A stretch of 15,146 nucleotides of DNA, from assembly GCA_010671975.1 (NCBI GenBank), contig JAAHIA010000071.1, positions 1 to 15,146 of the forward strand. The letters run 5' to 3'. The translations under genes and the position numbers were made by a program. The notes beneath the pieces were generated by a model, which was not told the origin of the DNA, ran no database searches, and was given only the letters and a program-made list of their open reading frames with translations. Source of the stretch: Leptolyngbya sp. SIO4C1 (GTDB taxonomy: Bacteria; Cyanobacteriota; Cyanobacteriia; Phormidesmidales; Phormidesmidaceae). Numbering within the stretch: position 1 is the stretch's first letter; every line of letters begins with the position of its first letter. Shown here one piece after another: positions 1 through 6,364 of this stretch.

Positions 1-58
1 AAATCGCAAAAGAGTAGCATTCTTCGCCGGTAGCACAGCCGGCTACCCACAGGCGAAT
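1..58 (-). pseudogene. Out-of-frame continuation of the CheR methyltransferase domain
   Basis: Read on the minus strand from base 58 downward, codons give IRLWVAGCATGEECYSFAI, the canonical SAM-binding segment of CheR (usual form R-W-x-x-G-C-x-T-G-E-E-x-Y-S). It follows the upstream frame after the codons for Met-Pro at 66-61, with two bases (59-60) left over, so one base appears missing from the CCTCTATT stretch. The match is too exact to be chance. The reading continues off the window edge, so the length and downstream domains of the fusion cannot be seen. Confidence 0.8.
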
Positions 59-1014
59 AGAGGCATCGGCTCCCTTTGCTCAATCAGGCTGGGGAAGATA
101 GATTCCTTTAAGAAGACGAAGGTTTCTGGATCGCGAAAGAAGCTGGTGACCGTAATCAGCACGTCGCGGTAGAGGGCCTTGACCTCAGCCGGATCGTTCT
201 GGAGCCGCTCAGCATAGGCTTCGATCGTATTCAGCCGATAGAGCGCCATCCGCCGCCGCAGCCGGCGCTCGAAGGTGGTACGCTTATATTGCGTAAAGTC
301 AACGCCGGTGGCTGTTTTTAGCAGACTATAGACCAGAGGCAGCCCGGTTTCCCGAGGCGGCTCACCGGTTGGACTTTGAGGCGGCTGCTCGCTGTCGTCA
401 GTCAAGTAGGGATGCTGCGCAATGCTGGCTAGCTTGTGAGCAATCTCAGCCGGCGGCAGAATAAAATCTACATAGCCGGTCTCAACTGCCGTGTTGGGCA
501 TGTCGCTATATTGAGCCGTGTTTTCAGTTTGAGCAAAGGTAATGCCGGCTGCCTGCTTGATGGTTTTTAACCCTGCAGCGCCGTCGCCATCAAGCCCTGA
601 GAGCACAATCCCAATCGCGCGATTGCGATAGCGGCTAGACAAAGATTTAAAGAAAACGTCAATGGGCATAAATTTCTGCTGTGACGCCTCCCTCGGTGCT
701 AGCTGCAGCCGGTCGTCCTCAATCGTCATTCGAGCGTTAGCTGGAATGATGTAAATATGATTGGGCTGCACTTGCAAGTCTTGAGTAGCCTCTACCACAG
801 GCATTTCTGTCACGCGCGATAGAATCTCGCTCAGCATGCTGGGTGAATCAGGGCTTAAATGCTGAATCAGGACAAACACCATGCCCGTATCGATGGGTAG
901 CGCCTGCAGCAGATCTGAGTAGGCTTCGAGCCCGCCCGCTGAAGCGCCAATGCCAACGATGGGAAAGGTGACCTCTGCTTCATTATCGGTATTTTGTGAG
1001 GGCGAGTTGACCAT
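43..1014 (-). CDS. CheB-CheR type methylesterase/methyltransferase, truncated by frameshift (CheB half intact)
   Basis: The 323-residue product begins with a complete CheB-type protein-glutamate methylesterase domain (about residues 17-200). The catalytic triad is visible: Ser25 in GIGASAGGLEA, His52 in LIQHLSP and Asp144 in GLDGDGAAG, plus the PNHIYIIPAN strand. Residues about 225-315 match the N-terminal helical domain of CheR methyltransferases (ERRLRRRM, VTSFFRDPETF). The frame then stops at 43-45 just before the SAM-binding motif, which is present in another frame down to base 2. There is no N-terminal receiver domain, as expected for CheB-CheR fusions, which often carry PAS and kinase modules downstream. 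The ATG at 1014 has no clear Shine-Dalgarno. No other chemotaxis gene is in view, so the sensory pathway is unknown. Family assignment is firm; whether the gene is a pseudogene, programmed frameshift or sequencing error is open. Confidence 0.88.
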   Translation of the reverse strand: MVNSPSQNTDNEAEVTFPIVGIGASAGGLEAYSDLLQALPIDTGMVFVLIQHLSPDSPSMLSEILSRVTEMPVVEATQDLQVQPNHIYIIPANARMTIEDDRLQLAPREASQQKFMPIDVFFKSLSSRYRNRAIGIVLSGLDGDGAAGLKTIKQAAGITFAQTENTAQYSDMPNTAVETGYVDFILPPAEIAHKLASIAQHPYLTDDSEQPPQSPTGEPPRETGLPLVYSLLKTATGVDFTQYKRTTFERRLRRRMALYRLNTIEAYAERLQNDPAEVKALYRDVLITVTSFFRDPETFVFLKESIFPSLIEQREPMPLFACG

Positions 1015-1086
1015 GATGATAGTTCAAAGATTGGGGCTAGACACTAAGAGCTCAATCGCTAAGTCATTTAAGTTGCTAAGACACCT

Positions 1087-1165
1087 TTAAATAGCGTATC
1101 AATGTTTAGTATCTTGAACATTTTGGTTAAATAGCATATCGATGTTTAGCATCTTGAGCCTTTTG
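1087..1165. repeat. Two-copy tandem repeat, 39-bp units at 40-bp period, upstream of the cheB-like gene
   Basis: Copy 1 is 1087-1125 and copy 2 is 1127-1165. They differ at only 5 of 39 positions (TTAAATAGCGTATCAATG versus TTAAATAGCATATCGATG at their starts). The block is 73 to 151 bp upstream of the CheB-like start codon at 1014, where promoter or regulator sites would lie. No coding frame explains it. It may be a duplicated operator or a replication-slippage product. Confidence 0.8.
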
Positions 1166-1180
1166 AATTCGATACGCTAT
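1091..1180. repeat. Inverted repeat: ATAGCGTATC / GATACGCTAT flanking the tandem repeat
   Basis: The first ten bases of the repeat core (1091-1100) recur as an exact reverse complement at 1171-1180, just past the second tandem copy. With the second direct copy (ATAGCATATC, 1131-1140) this gives three copies of one motif, two direct and one inverted, in 90 bp. Such spacing is common for multimeric regulator binding; the binding protein is unknown. Confidence 0.6.
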
Positions 1181-1239
1181 GAAATAATTCAGTTAGCTTA
1201 TTAACGCTCTTGAACTGTGAGGTTACAGACGTTCCTATT

Positions 1240-1268
1240 AAAAAACCAGACGCTATAGTAGTGTCTGG
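1240..1268 (-). terminator. Rho-independent terminator after the DUF928 gene
   Basis: On the minus strand a 10-bp stem (1246-1255 with 1259-1268, one G-U pair, 3-nt loop) is followed by a run of six T (1245-1240). It lies 60 bp past the DUF928 stop codon and upstream of the cheB-like promoter region, so it separates the two transcription units. Confidence 0.75.
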
Positions 1269-1328
1269 CTGAGGTCTATTGAGCTGGTTAGCGATCAATC
1301 AGGGCCTCGTCGCGGTTAGCAGCTGCAG

Positions 1329-2168
1329 CTATCTTTCGTCTAGCTCATCTCGAAGCGCATCGCTAACCGGCTGGCAGCAGTCTACCGGCGGTGCGGCACT
1401 GATATCCGTATGATCAAATTCGATATCGAGCGCGCTCAGATCAATGTCTAAGGCGCTGAGCAAGCTGGCCCAGTCGGCTGCGATCGCGGCGTCATCCGGT
1501 GTTTGCTGGTAGAGCGCACCCAGGGTTGCCAGCGCATCGTACCAAAGCCCGGCCTCAGCGTAGGCAACGGCCCGCTGGTGCGGTGTGGCCTCGGCCAGCG
1601 TTTGATCGACATCGCTAGCCACCCGCTGAATTGTCCCAGAGACGAGATAGGGATCGGCTTCTAGCTGAGCTGCGTCGCAATAGACAGAGAGCGACCAGCG
1701 ATAGGTCTGCGCTAGCGTCAGCGGCTGCGCGGTCTCTGGCAGCGAGATATAGACCACGCCCGGCAAGTCTTGCGTCACCGCCAGCGGCAGCGTTAGCTCG
1801 TAGGTTAGCTGCTGGTCAGTCATCTGCCACAGGTCAAACTGCAGCCGGTGGATGCTGTCGGCGGCAAACGGCACATAGACACCCACCGTCGGATGCTCAG
1901 ACCGCGTCAGCAGCTGATCGGTGATCTCTGGGCTGGGGATCAGCGCGGTCAAATACTTGCCAGGTGCGGCCGCCGCGCAGGGGGTGCGGCTGCCTAAATC
2001 AACTCGGCGCACCGGCCGACCGCCGTTGGTGTTGGGAGGACGCGGCGGCGCATTGAACTGTAGCGGTGCAGCAGCAGCGCTGCCGCTCAGCAGCAGACAG
2101 CCGAACAACACGGGGCTGAGCCAGCGGCCCAACAAAGACCGTTGAGATTGCGAAGTGAATAGATGCAT
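1329..2168 (-). CDS. DUF928 family secreted protein
   Basis: The 279-residue product has a Sec signal peptide: basic start with Arg10 and Arg15, a hydrophobic stretch at about 17-28, and a likely cleavage after the AAAA at 31-34. The mature part is a proline-rich linker, a beta-rich region (TALIPSPE, GVYVPF, YELTLPL) and a helical C-terminal part (AYAEAGLWYDALATL) matching DUF928, a function-unknown family largely confined to cyanobacteria and often encoded near CHAT or TPR proteins (family knowledge from memory). Residues near 240-253 hold a seven-residue tandem repeat, LSALDID then LSALDIE, with diverged codons. The tail is acidic and contains adjacent cysteines. A terminator follows at 1240-1268. 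The ATG at 2168 is chosen because the signal peptide follows directly; no Shine-Dalgarno is evident. Role probably envelope-related, but unproven. Confidence 0.82.
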   Translation of the reverse strand: MHLFTSQSQRSLLGRWLSPVLFGCLLLSGSAAAAPLQFNAPPRPPNTNGGRPVRRVDLGSRTPCAAAAPGKYLTALIPSPEITDQLLTRSEHPTVGVYVPFAADSIHRLQFDLWQMTDQQLTYELTLPLAVTQDLPGVVYISLPETAQPLTLAQTYRWSLSVYCDAAQLEADPYLVSGTIQRVASDVDQTLAEATPHQRAVAYAEAGLWYDALATLGALYQQTPDDAAIAADWASLLSALDIDLSALDIEFDHTDISAAPPVDCCQPVSDALRDELDER

Positions 2169-2182
2169 GGCGCTGATTATGT

Positions 2183-2209
2183 AGAACAGGTAAAGCTATA
2201 CCCTGTTCT
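2183..2209. promoter_or_regulatory. Inverted repeat in the leader of the DUF928 gene
   Basis: An exact 8-bp inverted repeat (AGAACAGG at 2183-2190, CCTGTTCT at 2202-2209, 11-nt spacer) lies 15 bp upstream of the DUF928 start codon. The spacer on the minus strand includes TATAGC, a possible -10 element. It could be an operator or a leader hairpin. No T-run follows on either strand, so it is not a convincing terminator for bgtA. Confidence 0.4.
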
Positions 2210-2278
2210 GTTCTTCACAGCGGCTGCAGAAGTCTCCGGAGAGGTTGATAGGTTTCTTGATAAGGGGAAACGGGAACC

Positions 2279-3058
2279 TTACAGGATCTGAGAGAGGAAT
2301 TTTTTCGAGCGCTCTTCCTGCGGGTTGGTGAAGAAGGCTTCTGGCGTATTCTCTTCGACTAAGACGCCGCCGTCCATTAGCACCACCCGGTCGGCCACCT
2401 CGCGCGCGAAGCCCACTTCGTGCGTCACACAGACCATCGTCATACCGCTGCGGGCTAGGCTGCGCATGACATCGAGCACCTCGCGCACCATCTCTGGGTC
2501 GAGGGCTGAGGTGGGTTCGTCAAACAGCATCACTTTGGGCTGCATGGCGAGAGAGCGGGCGATCGCAACCCGCTGCTGCTGACCGCCTGACAGCTGCCCC
2601 GGATATTTCTTAGCCTGCTCAGCAATGCCGACGCGCTCTAACAGCTGCATGGCGTGGGCCTCAGCCTCGCGCTTTTTCTTATGGCGCACCCAGATTGGCG
2701 CCAGCGTTACATTCTGCAGCACGGTCAGGTGCGGAAACAGGTTGAACTGCTGAAAGACCATGCCCACCTCGCGGCGGATGGCTTCAATATTTTTGAGATC
2801 GTGGGCAATGGTGATGCCGTCAATCTCAACGGCGCCTTTTTGGTAGGGCTCTAGCGCATTGAAGGTGCGAATAAAGGTCGACTTACCTGAGCCAGAAGGC
2901 CCCATCACCACTACCACTTCGCCTTTGTAGACGGTGAGGCTCACGCCCTTGAGCACGTGAAAGCCGTTGTCATACCACTTTTGCACATCGCGGGCAATAA
3001 TTACCGCTTCTGAATCGGCGGCGTTAACGGTTGAACTGTCGGTTTGGATCTGGGTCAT
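2279..3058 (-). CDS. bgtA: ATP-binding subunit of polar/general amino-acid ABC importer (BgtA type)
   Basis: A 259-residue nucleotide-binding subunit that would power the NatG-NatH permease from the cytoplasmic face. All ABC motifs are present: A-loop Tyr29, Walker A GPSGSGKST (53-61), Q-loop Gln103 in VFQQFNLFPHLTV, signature LSGGQQQR (156-163), Walker B VMLFDE with catalytic Glu181, D-loop SALD, and H-loop His213. FNLFPHLTVLQNV and DPEMVREVLDVM are typical of the polar amino-acid class (GlnQ, AapP, BgtA). Length is normal. It is the last gene after natF-natG-natH, the order known for the Anabaena N-II system, where BgtA also serves a second, basic amino-acid transporter. The 112-bp gap from natH holds a possible promoter of its own. 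The exact bgtA assignment rests on synteny. Confidence 0.9.
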   Translation of the reverse strand: MTQIQTDSSTVNAADSEAVIIARDVQKWYDNGFHVLKGVSLTVYKGEVVVVMGPSGSGKSTFIRTFNALEPYQKGAVEIDGITIAHDLKNIEAIRREVGMVFQQFNLFPHLTVLQNVTLAPIWVRHKKKREAEAHAMQLLERVGIAEQAKKYPGQLSGGQQQRVAIARSLAMQPKVMLFDEPTSALDPEMVREVLDVMRSLARSGMTMVCVTHEVGFAREVADRVVLMDGGVLVEENTPEAFFTNPQEERSKKFLSQIL

Positions 3059-3085
3059 GGTTAGGTTGGGCCTATCGGCTGCATG

Positions 3086-3114
3086 AATCTATTGTGCCAC
3101 TTGAACTAAATCAA
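3086..3114 (-). promoter_or_regulatory. Candidate sigma-70 promoter in front of bgtA
   Basis: On the minus strand TTGATT (3114-3109) and TAGATT (3091-3086) are separated by exactly 17 bp, each matching consensus at four of six positions. The site lies 28 bp upstream of the bgtA ATG, within the only sizeable gap between natH and bgtA. Independent expression would make sense if this ATPase is shared between transporters, but such matches arise by chance. Confidence 0.3.
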
Positions 3115-3170
3115 GCCTTGGTTTAATACACGGGACTTAACGCGGCGGTGCTGCCCCCAAGTTAACGAAG

Positions 3171-4580
3171 TTAGCGCTCGGTGTTGAGCTGCTGCTCTAA
3201 GCGACGGCTGGCCAGCGACATGGCGTAGCAGAAAAACCAGTAGAGCACAGCGATAAAGAGATAGACCTCCGAATAGCGGCCCAGGTATTTCGGGTTGGCC
3301 AGAATGCTGTTGCTGATCCCCAGCAGCTCAACCAGGCCGACCACGCCCAGCAGCGTCGTATCTTGGAACAGGCTGATAAACTGTCCGACAATCGCTGGGA
3401 TAGCCGTTTTGAGCGCCTGCGGCAGCACGATTAGCCCCAGCGTCAGCGGCTTGTTGAGCCCCATTGAGGCGGCAGCTTCAAACTGGCCTCTAGGTACCGC
3501 CTGCAGGCCGGCCCGCACGTTTTCGGCCAGGTAGGCCGAGCTAAAGATAGTCAGACCGATGATGGCCCGCACCACCCGATCGGGCCGCACCCCTTCTGGC
3601 AAAAACAGCGGAATCATCACCTGCCCCATAAACAGAATGGAGATCAGCGGCACGCCGCGAATCAGCTCAATGTAGGCAATCGACAGCCCTTTCACAACCG
3701 GCAGCTCGCTGCGCCGCCCCAGTGCCATAATCACCCCGATTGGGAAGCACAAGGCAATGCCCGTAATGGCGAGCAGCAGCGTTAGCGTCAGGCCGCCCCA
3801 GTCGCTAGTGGAGACCGAGCGGACGCTGATATCGAAGCCAATCAGGCCGGAAATGAACTGAATGACGACATAGGTCACCACGAAGCCAATCACAAACAGC
3901 ACCAGCTTCTCTAAAAAGCCCAGCTGCGGCAGCAGACTCACGCGGCTAGCCAGCTGCCAGCCGGCCACCGCCGCCACCGCTAGCACAATCGCTAAAAACA
4001 GTAGACTATCGCGCAGATCGCCGCCCGAGAGCAGCCACAGCATGACAAAGTAGGAGGTAAACCAGCCGGCGCTGAGAAACTTGCCTAGGCCAGGATAGCG
4101 GCGACCCAGCTGCTGACCGGCAAATGCTGCAGCACACAGCAGCACCACTAGGCCAATCAAAATTGGGCTGCTCGGTCGCGTCAGCGGAAAGATAATGGCG
4201 ATCGCACAGAAGGCGGCTAGGCCAATCAGTACCGGACGGTTGAACAGCGAAGACAGGCTGCGCCCAACCACGCCCCAGGTCAGCCCGGACATCGCGACGA
4301 TGACGCCAAGCATGGTCCAGATGCGCCAGCGGCGCGCCGCCGGATAGAGCCCTGACATAAACAGCGGCAGGTTGTTAGGAATAACGGCCCACTGCGCCAG
4401 TTGGAAGGCCCAGACCAGCAGCCCCCAGCCGATGAAGAGAAAGGCCGCCAGCAGGATAATCGTCAGCAGCGAATTGTACCAGGTGTTGAACAGATGCTTG
4501 TGAGCCCAGGCTGCCGGCGACAGCTGTTTGACAGGCGGCAGATTGGTTTCTTCGACGACGGGATGGTCGAAAGTCGTCAT
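3171..4580 (-). CDS. natH: Amino-acid ABC transporter permease (NatH/AapM type)
   Basis: A 469-residue inner-membrane permease, one half of the translocation channel with NatG. The C-terminal 220 residues form the conserved binding-protein-dependent permease domain (GLTLTLLLAITGIALCFPIG onward), with the EAA loop that docks on the ATPase at about 368 (EAAASMGLNKPL...LPQA). ELIRGVPLISILFM and PLFLPEG match AapM proteins. The N-terminal 240 residues hold several extra hydrophobic segments, so the protein is longer than the roughly 385 residues I recall for rhizobial AapM. The gene starts 5 bp after the natG stop, with AAGGAG (4597-4592) inside the last natG codons, so translation is probably coupled. 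Substrates by homology are neutral and acidic amino acids; specificity cannot be read from the permease. Confidence 0.9.
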   Translation of the reverse strand: MTTFDHPVVEETNLPPVKQLSPAAWAHKHLFNTWYNSLLTIILLAAFLFIGWGLLVWAFQLAQWAVIPNNLPLFMSGLYPAARRWRIWTMLGVIVAMSGLTWGVVGRSLSSLFNRPVLIGLAAFCAIAIIFPLTRPSSPILIGLVVLLCAAAFAGQQLGRRYPGLGKFLSAGWFTSYFVMLWLLSGGDLRDSLLFLAIVLAVAAVAGWQLASRVSLLPQLGFLEKLVLFVIGFVVTYVVIQFISGLIGFDISVRSVSTSDWGGLTLTLLLAITGIALCFPIGVIMALGRRSELPVVKGLSIAYIELIRGVPLISILFMGQVMIPLFLPEGVRPDRVVRAIIGLTIFSSAYLAENVRAGLQAVPRGQFEAAASMGLNKPLTLGLIVLPQALKTAIPAIVGQFISLFQDTTLLGVVGLVELLGISNSILANPKYLGRYSEVYLFIAVLYWFFCYAMSLASRRLEQQLNTER

Positions 4581-4585
4581 TCGCG

Positions 4586-6016
4586 TTACCGCTCCTTAAA
4601 TTGAACTGCGCTATTGAGCTGATTCATGTTGACTGAGATCAGCAGGTTAATCACTAAGTAGGTGGCCATCATGATCATAAAGACCTCAACCGGTCGCCCC
4701 GTCTGGTTAAACGTGGTGTTGGCAACAGAATAGAGATCGGGATAGCCCACCGCTAGCGCTAGACTGGAGTTCTTTGCTAGGTTCATAAACTCGCTGTTGA
4801 GCGGTGGAATGATCACCCGCAGCGCCTGCGGAAAGACAACCATGCGCATGGCCAGCCCCGACGTCAGCCCCAGCGATCGCGCCGCCTCCCACTGTCCCTT
4901 AGACACTGACTGAATGCCGGCTCGCACGATTTCCGCAATGAAGGCACCGGTGTAAAAGACTAGACCCGAGACAATGGCGGCATACTCTAGCGACAGCCGC
5001 AGACCGCCGGTGAGGCCCCCGCTGTCTAAAATCTCAGGCGGCTGCCAGCCCAGCGCAAACAAGAGGATGACTAGATCAACCACCGCGATTGCCGCGATCG
5101 CAAGCAGCTGCGATCGCCCAGAGCGTCCCTGCTCGACAATAGCTTTAGTGCGCCAGCGAAACAGCAGCACCAGCGGTATCACGGAGAGCACCAGGGCAAT
5201 CAGCCACAGCCCCTGAGCGCTCGAAACCAGCGATAAAATGGCCCCTTTGAAATACAGCCCGCTACCGCGACCGGTGTTAAACAGCAGCAGGTATTCTGCA
5301 ATCACCAGCACCGGAATCAGCACCAGGCTAACGGCAAAGCTGAGCATAGAGCCTAGGTTGCTGCGGCTAAAGCCGCGACGCACGGTCTTGATTGAGCGCC
5401 ACAGCAGCCCGATTAGCAGCAGCGACAGCACCAGCAAAATCAGCCCGGTCCAGAGCTCGGCCGTAAAGCTAGGACCCGGAAGATAGATCCCTCGCTTGTT
5501 GAGCACGGCCCAGCTAGCACCGCCGCCCGGCAGGACAATCTGATTTTCAGGCCGAGGCAGGCTAAAAAAGACGGCCAAATACCAGAAAAACAGCTGCAGC
5601 AGCAGCGGTACGTTGCGCACCAGCCCGACGTAGGCGCGGCTGATTTTATACATCAGCCAGTTGTCAGAAAAGCTGGCAACGCCGGCCGTAATGCCAACCA
5701 CGGTGGCTAAGACAATGCCGACGATCATCACCCGCAGGGAATTGACAATGCCAGCCTGAATCGCCTTGAGGTAGACATCTTGAGCGCGATAGTCAACTAG
5801 GCTTTCACCGATGGCAAATCCGGCAGGGTTATCTAAAAACCCGAACCCGAACTGAGTCCCCTTTTGAGACATGTTGTTATTCAGGTTGCCTGCTAGATAG
5901 CTGAACGCGGTGATAACGCCGACGACAACAATGACTTGAAAAGCAACTTTCCAGAAGCGATCGTCCCTGAGAAGCGCTCTGATGCCAGAAATCTGGCGAT
6001 GACCTGTACTAGCCAT
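4586..6016 (-). CDS. natG: Amino-acid ABC transporter permease (NatG/AapQ type)
   Basis: A 476-residue inner-membrane permease, partner of NatH. Residues 1-160 give the first membrane segment (about 24-43), then the start of the permease domain (NSLRVMIVGIVLATVVG, YVGLVRNVPLLLQLFFWYLA). The permease core resumes at about 340 with FYTGAFIAEIVRAG, and the EAA loop is at about 377 (EAARSLGLTSGLAMRMVVFPQAL). The final portion (KNSSLALAVGYPDL) closely resembles AapQ. Between the two halves sit about 160 residues with several additional hydrophobic stretches, making it larger than the roughly 400 residues of rhizobial AapQ. The gene lies 348 bp after natF, beyond a strong terminator, and has no obvious Shine-Dalgarno at the ATG (6016). 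The EAA codons contain a HIP1 octamer. Confidence 0.9.
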   Translation of the reverse strand: MASTGHRQISGIRALLRDDRFWKVAFQVIVVVGVITAFSYLAGNLNNNMSQKGTQFGFGFLDNPAGFAIGESLVDYRAQDVYLKAIQAGIVNSLRVMIVGIVLATVVGITAGVASFSDNWLMYKISRAYVGLVRNVPLLLQLFFWYLAVFFSLPRPENQIVLPGGGASWAVLNKRGIYLPGPSFTAELWTGLILLVLSLLLIGLLWRSIKTVRRGFSRSNLGSMLSFAVSLVLIPVLVIAEYLLLFNTGRGSGLYFKGAILSLVSSAQGLWLIALVLSVIPLVLLFRWRTKAIVEQGRSGRSQLLAIAAIAVVDLVILLFALGWQPPEILDSGGLTGGLRLSLEYAAIVSGLVFYTGAFIAEIVRAGIQSVSKGQWEAARSLGLTSGLAMRMVVFPQALRVIIPPLNSEFMNLAKNSSLALAVGYPDLYSVANTTFNQTGRPVEVFMIMMATYLVINLLISVNMNQLNSAVQFKER

Positions 6017-6104
6017 TAGGATTGAGTTTGCGACAGAAGCAATTAAGCAACAAAGTTAAAATCAAAAAATTAAAACAGGCTGAAAACACACCTTGGGCAG
6101 CGAG

Positions 6105-6131
6105 GGTCAAGAGACGATGACCAAACGTTTG
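6105..6131. promoter_or_regulatory. Adjoining inverted repeats in the natF-natG gap
   Basis: GGTCA at 6105-6109 pairs with TGACC at 6118-6122 (8-bp spacer), and the perfect 10-bp palindrome CAAACGTTTG occupies 6122-6131, so the two symmetric elements share one base. The half-site CAAACG recurs at 6200-6205 and, inverted, at 6251-6256. They lie 89-115 bp upstream of natG, where a promoter or operator would be expected if natG has its own start. No known factor is assigned. Confidence 0.35.
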
Positions 6132-6285
6132 TAGAGTCATCATAGAGCCTCTGGGGACAGACACCTAGCCTAGACCAAGGTGAGAATGAAAGTTGTTAGC
6201 AAACGTAATAGAAATAGCCATTCAATACCGTGTGATTGACTACAGCAGGCCGTTTGTCGTCACAAAACCATACAAAAAAGTCCAA

Positions 6286-6320
6286 TAAAAAAGCGGGCCT
6301 AGCCTCAGCCAGCCCCGCTT
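6286..6320 (-). terminator. Strong rho-independent terminator/attenuator after natF
   Basis: On the minus strand the hairpin has a 7-bp outer stem (6320-6314 with 6297-6291), one G-G mismatch, a 5-bp inner stem (6312-6308 with 6303-6299, one G-U) and a TGAG loop, followed by TTTT and ATT. It lies 45 bp past the natF stop. Genes for binding proteins are often followed by such structures, giving more binding protein than permease. Confidence 0.8.
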
Positions 6321-6321
6321 A

Positions 6322-6339
6322 GAGACCGCCGTCGGTCTC
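6322..6339 (-). other. Small perfect stem-loop between natF and its terminator
   Basis: GAGACCG (6322-6328) and CGGTCTC (6333-6339) form a 7-bp perfect stem with a 4-nt loop, abutting the terminator hairpin by one base. A stable hairpin at the 3' end of the natF message could protect it from 3' exonucleases. Function is inferred. Confidence 0.5.
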
Positions 6340-6364
6340 ATGCCGTCTTAAATTGTGACGCAGC

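Larger units (their letters stand above)
6017..6364. other. Intergenic region between natF and natG (348 bp)
   Basis: No open reading frame with credible coding character is seen on either strand. On the minus strand it runs from the natF stop through a small stem-loop (6339-6322) and a strong terminator (6320-6286), then about 270 bp of AT-richer DNA containing the 6105-6131 inverted repeats, and finally natG. The size and content suggest natG-natH may be expressed at a lower level than natF or from a separate promoter. Confidence 0.6.

Noticed and set aside
1631..2145. Plus-strand open frames opposite the DUF928 gene
   Set aside because: Arg/Ala-rich products with no family resemblance, antisense to a credible secreted protein with signal peptide and terminator.
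3100..3115. Hairpin CTTGA-ACTAAA-TCAAG between natH and bgtA
   Set aside because: Only a 5-bp stem with no T-run on the minus strand; not a credible terminator, and it overlaps the better-supported candidate promoter.
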